A DNA stretch of 26,516 nt from assembly GCF_000485595.1 (NCBI RefSeq), contig NW_014577194.1, positions 386,933 to 413,448 of the forward strand. Direction: 5' to 3'. The notes under the pieces were generated by a model. That model saw only the letters and a program-made list of their open reading frames with translations. It searched no databases and had not been told where the DNA came from. A program made the position numbers and the translations under genes. The DNA is from Priapulus caudatus (lineage: Eukaryota; Priapulida; Priapulimorpha; Priapulimorphida; Priapulidae). Positions 19,201 through 26,516 of this stretch are shown here, piece after piece; the stretch's first letter is position 1; each line of letters begins with the position of its first letter.

Positions 19201-22200
19201 AGCCCCAGGTGACACACGGGATTATACAACTGGAAAACAAAAAAAGAGAAACACCAAGGTGAAACAGGAACAGCCTGCATTGATCAAGGACAGTCAGGTA
19301 ACGGTTACTATAAACGTGGAAGAATACCACCGGTCTCGCACAGAGAAAATCGCCAACATTTTTTCTCGGCGTCGGCTCGCACCCGCAGGCATTTTCTAGC
19401 GGGATCCCATTCAACCGACCGATCGATGTACCGGAGTGCGACTCATTGTCCACTCGCTCACGTTCTGAGCAACAACAGAAAGAGATTGGCGACTAGTCTT
19501 CCAGGTTTATAATAGAGCGATAAGGCCAAAACAAAATATAGGTGTGGTTACGGTTTCCCGACCGACCCTATTTATTCCCAGCGACCCTAAACATTTTATT
19601 GTCAATTTTCCTTAAAGTAAAAAATAAAAAAAATAAAATGAATTGGACAGTTCCTGCTTCAAAAGGCACAACACACATCCTTCGGACATGGTTCGTAAAT
19701 AAAACATGTCAAGAAAATAAAATGGTTTCCCTACCTACCTACCCTATTTTTTCCGGCATGTAACGGTAACCACACATATATTTTGTTTTGGCCTAATGTG
19801 AAACGGCAGGATGCGTCGGCGGTGGGACAGCGAGTTACCTTGTACACGAAGCCGATCGCGTTGAACACGGTATCGAACCGTCGCGGGAACAGCTGCATGT
19901 TCGTCTTGATGACGTCGGCGGGCTGCGTGACGACAGACGCCAGGACGCCTGCCGACACGCCGCATCCGAAGTGAATCAGGGGAACGTAGTTGCTGTCCAT
20001 CGCCTCTGCACGACACAACACAAAAAGCGAGCGACGCCGGTCAGTCCTAGACTGCTGGGGAGACTCGCAACTATTCGATTGACGTGAACGGCGGCAGATC
20101 TACTTAATCGGCGACGGGACGTTTTAAAAACTAGTTACTAGCATGATGACATTTTGGCGTGTACACGTGGACGTACATGTACAGACAGGGTGAGTTCGGC
20201 CGCGGCCTAGCAACAATATCCAAGTCTGTATATAGGTCAAGTCAGGCAGATAGATCAATTATTTTTCGCATAGTGGAACGTCTGGGTTGCTTCAGGTTGT
20301 CCTGTATGTGGTTCAGCAGAGTTTATATGTAGGTTGGGTATCGATAGTGAGCCAAACTACGAACACACCTCAGAGGGAAATGTCCACAACAGTCTTTACT
20401 CGACAAAAAGAAACGTTCTACCTGCAGCGTAATCTGCATATATGGCATACAGACGAATTTCAAACATGTTATCTCTATCATGTGGGTAGAAATTGCATGA
20501 AACAGATGATGGCATTACCATGTGGTACCAACTTCTTTCCTTGTGTGTAAAATACGAGGTAGAGACCTGAAAACGGGGCATCACGCAGCAGGGTCGCTGA
20601 AAACCCACTGTATAGACCTGGCAAAGAGAAAACCAGAGCTGATTGAACATTAAAGAGATATATAAAAACAGACTTGTATTAAATAGTATATGCCAAAAGT
20701 TTTATAACCATCTAGCCAGGTGGATTGATATAACTAGTCGTTGACGTAAACAGACGTTTTCTAAAACAATTTTACAGATAAAATGTCATTTTAAGAAGGC
20801 AAGTTATTTACAGTTAGTAATTAGTGTATACTTGCTAATAATTAAAAATATTAATTTTCAACATTTTTAAGGCTCGCCTTTGATAACATATATATATAAA
20901 AATATAGGTTTTACGAAATAAACTGGAAAATATATAGATTACTCAAAGTAGAAAACACATAAAGTGGAAAACACAAGAAAAAATGGTAAATATAGGAGCA
21001 GTCCCACCCCTGAGTTCTTATTTAGCTAATTTGTAGTCTCTAGCTAACTTGCCATCACAGCAAATTGAAGAAGAAACAATACCTGCTATACCCTCCTTAG
21101 CATATATATCCCTAAGAGCATGGATTATCCCTCTATACTGGAAGTAGTTGCTCTGAAAAAGAAGTGACACATTAAAACAACACGCCACCCACTGGAGTCT
21201 CTTTTACAGACTAATAGTCAAAACAGGCTTTAAAAATGTAGTGTTAAGTATTTTATTCTTCAGATATCTCGAACAATTGATTGGGACTGGCATAACATTG
21301 TTCACGTATATTTAAATTTCACAAAATATATATTTAAAGACGTAAAACAATAACAACAAAAATCATCAACATTTATCACATGTTACCCATGTCATCATGA
21401 ATAAATGTATCCATATTTTCACAGTGTTGCTAATACAAAAAGCATAATTACCTCAAAACGTGTTTTTATGACTGTAAAGGGGAGCATAGCAATTCCAGAA
21501 ACACACCTTGCTCCTGCTCCAATACCGATTGTCTGGAGAGGGGAGTGTGTGTCTACAGGCCTATAATAATAATAAGGAGAATGTACAGGTATAAAATATG
21601 TATATATATTTATAAAGGCTAAATGATCTACAAGTATATGATTGTAGATCTGATAGAGCAGCACATACAACACAAAGAGAAACAGAGAGAACAGAGAAAT
21701 TATGTTGACATTATATCCATAACAAACACTGTGGAGAAGTTCATATCAGGACTAACTAGATAGAAAATTTCAGAATTATGCATGCATGCTACATAATACT
21801 AAAATTCACATTTGATTTATAGTTGCCCAATTTATTATCTACCTTTGTATTAATCAGATTAACAAACAGTTTGTAACTGTAATGTCACTATGACTCATCA
21901 ACGTTTGCTACCTTAACACGTAACATCAATTACATTAGAAGTAGATAGGGAAGGAGTGTGACGTCAATAAACAAGGGAAATTCGTCATTTACTAGCCTTA
22001 GAATGCCTACCATTTACTACGCGTAACTCAACCAACTGGAGCTCAAATCGTACACACTACATTCGCCTAGCATCGTGCGAAATCGTTTCCTCGTATACAC
22101 CCGCAATCCGGAGATACAGACTAAAATGTACGACACGATTCTCCATTCTGTTGCCAGCAAACCGAATGTATAACCCGCCCAACTTGAAACAAACGACAGC

Positions 22201-24785
22201 TACTAACGACTCTTGTGCACTCTTGTGCCTTCGGCGATGCGGTGTGGCTCGCTGGGAGATTGGACATCGACGCAACACTCGGCGAGCTAATCTTTGACCT
22301 ATTTACAGCTGGTATGCCCCCCACGCACGCACGCCCACCACAATCAGCAGCAGCTCCAGCTCCAATCTCCCAGCGAGCCACACCGCATCACCAAGGGCAC
22401 AAGAGTGCACAAGAGTCGTTTGTAGCTGCCTTTTGTTTCAAGTTAGGCGGGTTATACATTCGGTTTGCTGGCAACAGAATGGAGAATCGTGTCGTACATT
22501 TTAGTCTGTATCTCTGGATTGCGGGTGTATACGAGGAAACAATTTTGCACGATGCTAGGCAAATGTACTGTGTATGATTTGAGCTCAAGTTGGTTGAGTT
22601 ATGCGTAGTAAATCGTAGGTATTCTAAGGCTAGTAAATGACGAATTTCCCCAAGTTTATTGAAGTCACACTCCTTCCCTATTATCTACTTCTAATTACAC
22701 CATACCCAATATTTGTCTTGAGCCAGTGCAGTGAACAGAAATAAATGCCCACACCAGGTATTGTGCGCGTTATCGACTGGAAAATAGATTAACAAAGGTG
22801 TTTTTCATAACCCATATATGTTTATATATATATATATATATATATTACAAGAAACATACAGCTAACCAAATTGAAGCAGTTATTGAAAGCTCTCGTCCTG
22901 GCGATATAGATGGGAGTACTCACAGGTGTCATTCCCTTCCACAGACCTATGAAGCGTTCCTTACGGACTACTTGAGCGATCACAGAGAGCAGACCTTGTG
23001 CACCACTAGTTCTAAAACAGAAAATCCGAGTCAATGTTTAAACGATCGACAGTGATGAAGGTGACATTGTTTGTAAAATGGTTTATTATAAACAGTTATC
23101 AGTGACGGTTCTGTTTATAGTAAAAGGCCATACAGCAGACTTTCACACAACTGTAGAACGTTTAATGCTAAAATTAAAAACCAGATTCATAAATTTGGCA
23201 GGGCCACGTCGAGGAAACAGTGCCATATTTTTTAACAATTTGCCTGTTTTAAAAACTTCCCATATTGTAACAGATAAACAAAGGCACCAATTGTATTCAA
23301 ATGTATTCTGAGTACAACCTTATGTTGCATACTATGTGGATCACAACATCAAGGCTCCATCGTAGTTCCACTAACCAATTGTCATAAACACGTGTACATT
23401 TTTATATATATATACGTCAACATATAGAGATGAAGAAACCTATACTGTATCTGTAGGCATGTTCATGTTACAACTCTTATTAATGCTCTGCTATACCTAT
23501 ATACATGCACAATATGTGTTGGCCTGGAGATACTCTGCCACTTATGCCTGGTAGCAACATAGTAACACCAATTCTAAATAATGGAAGTGTGGCTGCATGA
23601 TTGATTGTTGCTAAGCAGGCTGCGGAATCATTAATAATAGTGCCGAATAGTCATCAATAGATGCAAGGGAAAGAGAAATTCTAACCCCAATTAGGAATTA
23701 TGATGAGGATATAAGAACACATTTCCAGTCGCATAATAGGTTAAAACCCATTATTTAATTGAAAAACATGTTATTATATCCTCATCGTAATTGCCAATTG
23801 AGACAATAATTTGTGAAAAGTGGTTGATTTTATAGTATCGAGTAAGCATGACAGATTATTCCCACTAAAGTATAATATATTATTTGTTATTTACTTAAAT
23901 AATGGAACTACATTGATAGATGAATGTGTATCAATGGAAACTTGGAGTTTGTGTTCAGATTTCAGTATCTCTCTTTCAGAAAGTGTTTCAGAACTCTGTC
24001 TACACTCAATGTAGTCACGAGCAGGTTTGGATTGTCTTTGCTATTATCTTGCTATTTGGTAAAACGTTTAAAGAGATTATGTATACTTTGCGTGAGTTGG
24101 CGGTGTACTCAATTAAAAAGTGGCGGCACAAAAACGCTAGCAGCCACTGGCTTAAATTTCAGCAACAGTGCCAGTCGCATGTTTAGTAGTGTGTAGTGCA
24201 GTAAACACCGTGTCAGTGCAGCGAGTCATAATGGTAGCAGAGAAATGTTCGTGTAATCGCTATGCCATTTCCATTATTTGGAAAGTGGCAACTATACCAG
24301 CTGTGTACGTGATACCAGAGTCGGTACACATCAATATGAAGACGAGAGATGCTTGGTGCTTATAGTAAATACAATAATATATAATATATAAGTACAATTA
24401 GCACATAGACATACTTTCCTGACCCAGGAGATTGTATTCGAGTTTTTACTAGATCCAGAGGCTGGAATATGACAGTTGAACATGTTCCACTAAATGATCC
24501 TGCTGCAAATGACTTCACTAAAGGATTCTGTAAAAGGAACATAAATAAACAATAATAATCCTTAACAAACAGAAAGTGCAATAGTATGCTATTAAAATTT
24601 GACATAAATGCCCAATATTGCAATTGCAAGATTTTACGTTAGACGGCATGATCTATTCTATGGGGAAAGCCCCGCAATTGATCATGAAAATGCATTGCCT
24701 AAATTTAATAAATATAAACACTTACAGAAATCACCGCATCCATTCTTTCTCGCAAATCTGTAAGATTTGGGGCCTTAACGGTCAT
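16087..24785 (-). CDS. SLC25A38: Mitochondrial glycine transporter SLC25A38 (Hem25 family), nine exons
   Basis: SLC25A38/Hem25 proteins are inner-membrane carriers that import glycine for 5-aminolaevulinate and haem synthesis. Coding exons in order are 24726-24785, 24415-24527, 22924-23011, 22706-22776, 21452-21560, 21083-21152, 20519-20617, 19839-20005 and 16135-16227, with all introns GT-AG and phases 0,2,0,2,0,1,1,0. The joined product is 290 residues to the last clear codon. Reading on without splicing gives 305 (stop TGA at 16087-16089), against 304 in human. All three carrier repeats are present with their Px[DE]xx[KR]-type motifs: PLDLVK (43-48), PFTVIK (138-143, the second repeat lacking the acid as in human SLC25A38) and PADVIK (232-237). 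Other family matches are [21 protein letters not shown] and [15 protein letters not shown] at 24785 is preceded by an in-frame TAA at 24810-24812. The extreme C-terminus is uncertain, because a perfect donor GTAAGT follows residue 290. Confidence 0.93.
16508..16588. repeat. (AC)n / ACACGC microsatellite
   Basis: This is an AC-rich run with regular ACACGC and ACGC interruptions, lying in SLC25A38 intron 8. Its frames give only Thr-His or Cys-Val runs. Confidence 0.9.
17485..17561. mobile_element. 61-bp palindromic element with 8-bp target duplication
   Basis: ATGACTAT at 17485-17492 and 17554-17561 flanks a 61-base insert (17493-17553). Its ends are perfect inverted repeats, CAGAAGTAGATAATAGGG against its complement. 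The interior repeats CCCTATTATC. The same terminal sequence ends the 760-bp fold-back element at 21935-22694. It lies in SLC25A38 intron 8. Confidence 0.75.
17798..17989. mobile_element. Short hAT-like MITE with C/G-run interior
   Basis: The termini are CAGGAGCGTGTACAG at the left and CAGGGGCGTGTACAG read from the right, one mismatch in 15, with the CAGGG-type start common in hAT elements. The interior has long G and C runs (G-run at about 17814-17823 and C-rich near 17841 and 17905-17920) that can pair. The flanks share CATGC but not a clean 8-bp duplication, so superfamily assignment is tentative. Confidence 0.6.
18068..18310. mobile_element. Fold-back MITE, CTTATGTCG termini
   Basis: AGGGGGGCTTATGTCG at 18070 pairs with CGACATAAGCCCCCTT ending at 18308. 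Pairing extends inward through GCTTGC and CGACTGGAAGCAACTGG. A TA dinucleotide flanks both ends. The interior is dense in CGACTG and its variants. It has no coding capacity and lies in SLC25A38 intron 8. Confidence 0.7.
19521..19796. mobile_element. PIF/Harbinger-type MITE with TAA target duplication
   Basis: TAA occurs at 19521-19523 and 19794-19796. The 270-base insert has inverted ends starting GGCCAAAACAAAATATA on both sides, continuing imperfectly through the GTGTGGTTAC region. A 3-bp TAA duplication with such ends suggests PIF/Harbinger mobilisation. Its termini differ from those of the 10681-14439 concatemer. The right edge lies about 40 bases from the donor of SLC25A38 exon 8. Confidence 0.75.
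19839..20005 (-). CDS. SLC25A38: SLC25A38 exon 8
   Basis: At 167 bases it is the largest exon. It completes Glu 204 and encodes residues 205-259, with helix 5 ([16 protein letters not shown]) and the third signature [13 protein letters not shown]. The acceptor is GTCGTGCAG and the donor is GTAACT. Confidence 0.94.
20519..20617 (-). CDS. SLC25A38: SLC25A38 exon 7
   Basis: It completes Gly 171 and encodes residues 172-203 plus one base of 204. [18 protein letters not shown] is highly conserved in the family (helix 4). The acceptor is TCTTTGCCAG and the donor is GTAATG. Confidence 0.93.
21083..21152 (-). CDS. SLC25A38: SLC25A38 exon 6 (small)
   Basis: A 70-base exon encoding residues 148-170 plus one base of Gly 171. 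It carries the second matrix helix ([14 protein letters not shown]), matching the human ALRSIYHSEG region. The acceptor is CTTCTTTTTCAG and the donor is GTATTG. Confidence 0.92.
21452..21560 (-). CDS. SLC25A38: SLC25A38 exon 5
   Basis: It completes Gly 111 and encodes residues 112-147: helix 3 with [11 protein letters not shown] and the second-repeat signature [10 protein letters not shown]. The acceptor lies in ATTATTATTATAG and the donor is GTAATT. Confidence 0.93.
21928..22699. mobile_element. 760-bp long-inverted-repeat (fold-back) element
   Basis: Two arms of about 330 bases (21935-22263 and 22362-22694) are inverted copies with scattered differences, around a 98-base loop. The tips read TTAGAAGTAGATA and its complement. 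AATTACA lies at 21928-21934 and 22693-22699; its last two right-hand bases overlap the palindrome, so the target duplication is 5-7 bp. No transposase is present. It makes up two thirds of SLC25A38 intron 4 and abuts the splice donor of exon 4. Confidence 0.85.
22706..22776 (-). CDS. SLC25A38: SLC25A38 exon 4 (small)
   Basis: Only 71 bases long, it encodes residues 88-110 plus two bases of 111. The [13 protein letters not shown] stretch matches human SIVRCVPGVGIYF. The acceptor is TCTATTTTCCAG and the donor is GTATGG. The target duplication of a fold-back transposon begins at intron base +7. Confidence 0.92.
22817..22846. repeat. (TA)n microsatellite
   Basis: A short TA run in SLC25A38 intron 3, between exons 3 and 4. 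Confidence 0.85.
22924..23011 (-). CDS. SLC25A38: SLC25A38 exon 3
   Basis: It completes codon 58 and encodes residues 59-87: the matrix-loop helix and the conserved [14 protein letters not shown] at the entry to helix 2. The acceptor is CTGTTTTAG and the donor is GTGAGT. Confidence 0.93.
23082..23124. repeat. 43-bp imperfect palindrome
   Basis: TTTATTATAAACAG (23082-23095) pairs with CTGTTTATAGTAAA (23111-23124) with one mismatch, around a 15-base loop. It lies in SLC25A38 intron 2, about 70 bases upstream of exon 3. No direct repeats are visible at the edges. Confidence 0.55.
23687..23799. mobile_element. About 100-bp inverted-repeat element
   Basis: AATTATGATGAGGATATAA (from 23696) pairs with the right end (23766-23792) with two differences. 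CCAATT at 23687-23692 and 23794-23799 is a candidate target duplication. The element is non-coding and lies in SLC25A38 intron 2. Confidence 0.6.
24415..24527 (-). CDS. SLC25A38: SLC25A38 exon 2
   Basis: It encodes residues 21-57 plus two bases of codon 58. It contains the first transmembrane helix ([12 protein letters not shown]) and the first carrier signature PLDLVKTR. The acceptor is TTTTACAG and the donor is GTATGT. Confidence 0.93.
24726..24785 (-). CDS. SLC25A38: SLC25A38 exon 1
   Basis: It encodes residues 1-20, starting [10 protein letters not shown] and ending DAVIS, followed by donor GTAAGT. It joins in phase 0 to NPLVKSF of exon 2. A second Met at residue 15 is possible, but the first ATG follows an in-frame stop and is the natural start. 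Confidence 0.82.
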
Positions 24786-25440
24786 AAGCCCGATTGGAAG
24801 TACCAGTATTTAGCAGACTGTACTATGCACAAAACGACCGCAACTTTCACTAATTCCCTCGGGTTGTGGGAACGTTGTGATGAGTTTGCTCGCAGCAGTG
24901 CCACTCCAGCGTCTTCGCGTGAGTATTATTGGCCGAGTTACCATAGGCACAAGCCTCACGGTCTTGTAAGTTGTAGCAGCTGTACTAGTACTACTACTAG
25001 TACTAGTTCGACACCTTCACTGAGTGGGTGCCTGCGTGGAAGCGCGCAGGTTTAATTTGATAGGGAGCTAATCCTAATGACGTTAGACAGAAATGTTATA
25101 TAATACAATATAACGTTATGTGTCCGAATAATCAATGTAATATATTCTCATCAAATAGAGAATCATTATCACAAGCTTGAGCCGGCGATCACAACGACTA
25201 GGACCTACAACAACGCAAAACATCGAAAACAGCACATACGGTTCATTTATGAACTCTCGTCAAACTCGCTACACGAAAAACGAATGAACGGTAAATCGGT
25301 GATCTCTGACCCTACTCTCACCCCGGCTTTGCTGCCATCTAGTAGTGGTCGTAGAAACTAAAGGTTCTGACTGTTCGTCATCAATGACTAAATCAAACCC
25401 TAACCCAAAACTACTAAAACTAAGGCAATTTCACAGTAGA
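24786..25440. other. Upstream region of SLC25A38
   Basis: On the minus strand this should hold the SLC25A38 leader and promoter. No TATA box or other firm motif was recognised. A short CTAGTACTAC palindromic run lies near 24982-25006. The plus-strand frame 24618-25055 overlaps exon 1 antisense and is not taken as a gene. Confidence 0.4.
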
Positions 25441-25448
25441 AGCTAGAG

Positions 25449-25810
25449 TGAAATTATATGAGTGCACGATACTCCTATCTATATTAAATAATAGTAAAAC
25501 TTGGACAAACCTAACAAAAAAGGAAATACAATTATTGGAAGGCTTTCAAAATGATTAGCTACTAGGTGCACATAGTAAAACCCCACTAATCGTTCTAAGA
25601 GTTGAGCTATAGCCCAGGTATAATAAAAACTAATACCAATTCTTGACAAAATCTATTATAAAAAATTAATGTTAATACATAATTAATTTAGAGCAAGAAC
25701 GTTTAATGAGAAGAGTATTGTTACAACAATTAAAATATGGGGAAAAAATTGGGCAAATGAAATCATAGACAAAATTGAAGAATATCATTCTTATCTATTG
25801 GCGCCTTGTC
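25449..25810 (+). pseudogene. Degenerate non-LTR retrotransposon, C-terminal part of the reverse-transcriptase ORF
   Basis: One frame from 25449 reads VKLYECTILLSILNNSKTW, then TNLTKKEIQLLEGFQN, the region following the reverse-transcriptase domain in many animal LINEs (LY-x-x-x-x-x-x-LLYNSE-x-WT-x-x-x-K-x-x-x-x-LE-x-x-QN). It is interrupted by stops. After a frame change YYKKLMLIHN is visible, then TFNEKSIVTTIKIWGKN with a stop at its edge. It is a 5'-truncated, decayed copy; the clade cannot be set by eye. Confidence 0.6.
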
Positions 25811-25846
25811 AAAAATGAGATGGAAAAAGATGGTAAGATAAGAGTA

Positions 25847-25900
25847 CTACTACCAGAGCATATAAATCAACTATTGTTGATTTATATGCTCTGCTACTAC
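25847..25900. mobile_element. 40-bp perfect palindrome with 7-bp direct repeats
   Basis: CTACTAC at 25847-25853 and 25894-25900 flanks a 40-base insert with perfect 18-base inverted arms, CAGAGCATATAAATCAAC and its complement, and a 4-base loop (TATT). The CAGAG ends resemble hAT termini. The flank is low-complexity, so the true duplication length could be 7-8. Confidence 0.65.
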
Positions 25901-25916
25901 GTACTACGGCGTACTA

Positions 25917-26080
25917 CTCAATTCAATTCAATTCAAAAAATTTATTTATCACCACAATTAGCAAAGATACAATGATACAGAAAACATTAATGTGAGGGGT
26001 GAAGGGGTAGCGAAAGACCATAGGGTCATCGAGTCAGCTATCCCTAAACCCCAGAAACCCCAGCTATAACTACACCCAAG
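25917..26080 (-). mobile_element. 3' tail of a truncated non-LTR retrotransposon
   Basis: Read on the minus strand, the sequence ends with GTGGTGATAAATAAATTTTT followed by about three copies of TTGAA. An AATAAA-like stretch followed by short tandem repeats is how several animal LINE clades terminate. No coding part is visible. It faces the LINE remnant at 25449-25810, so it is a separate insertion. Confidence 0.5.
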
Positions 26081-26516
26081 AAAATAGCAGGCATCGCAAG
26101 TTCATTTAAAAAAATTGTGTACTGACGTTAGTCTCGCAACCTGGTGAGGAAATTTTTTTTATTTGGTTAGAAATTTCTATTCCAGGAGAGAGGGAGAGCC
26201 GTATATAAGAAGGGCGATACCGAGAGATAGACAGAAAGAGGGAGAAGGGGAGAGCCGAAGGAATTTAAGGTGGGGAGAACAATTTGCGAATAAAGTGCGT
26301 AAATCATATGAATGTTCTTCTATATTATGCTATATTATCTAATATTGCCTTAATCAATCAATATTTTATTAGTTTTATCTCGGTTATAATAATAATTATG
26401 TATGTCTGTGTGTTCATGATAGGCCTACTGTGTAGAGAAGGTAGAAGCGCATTTAATTGTATGAAACTGAAAATACAAAATAATATATATATGTATACCA
26501 TATATATATATATATA
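26081..26516. other. Non-coding right edge with purine-rich and (TA)n tracts
   Basis: No gene is supported. A GA-rich stretch with a repeated GAGAGCCG runs over about 26184-26262, and a TATATAAG lies near 26201. The window ends in a (TA)n run from about 26481. Confidence 0.5.

Noticed and set aside
22215-22577. 120-codon plus-strand frame in the fold-back element
   Set aside because: The arms are inverted copies, so similar frames appear on both strands; there is no transposase motif and the frame crosses the loop.
24618-25055. 145-codon plus-strand open frame
   Set aside because: It overlaps SLC25A38 exon 1 antisense, ends in Ser/Thr low complexity and has no recognisable motif.

Overview
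The window is animal nuclear DNA, probably from a marine invertebrate. Coding genes are split by GT-AG introns and sit in AT-rich sequence full of microsatellites and small DNA transposons. The two recognisable genes are metazoan in type. No species can be named from sequence alone.

Layout. 1-2300 holds microsatellites, a CpG-rich patch with a 23-bp minisatellite, a TATA-like box and a short 38-codon open frame. 2300-6400 is gene-poor, with a GAT/GAC repeat and a long (TA)n tract. 6494-7747 (minus) is a complete sorting nexin of the SNX5/SNX6 type whose whole coding sequence lies in one GC-rich exon. 7800-14440 is transposon territory: two fold-back elements with TTAGGG-rich cores, a non-autonomous hAT element with a perfect 8-bp target duplication, and a 3.76-kb PIF/Harbinger concatemer with a frameshifted transposase. 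16087-24785 (minus) is a nine-exon mitochondrial carrier gene, SLC25A38, reconstructed here exon by exon; its introns carry at least five inverted-repeat elements. 25449-26080 holds remains of non-LTR retrotransposons on both strands.

The two genes have no known direct link. The sorting nexin acts in endosomal retrieval and SLC25A38 imports glycine into mitochondria for haem synthesis. Their shared strand and neighbourhood look incidental.

The most distinctive signal is a recurring architecture: very short (40-100 bp), nearly perfect palindromes sitting between short direct repeats. Some share termini with a 760-bp fold-back element that lies only 7 bp from an SLC25A38 splice donor. A second signal is the dense array of ACGCAAC/GTTGCGT motifs that fills the non-coding parts of the Harbinger concatemer.
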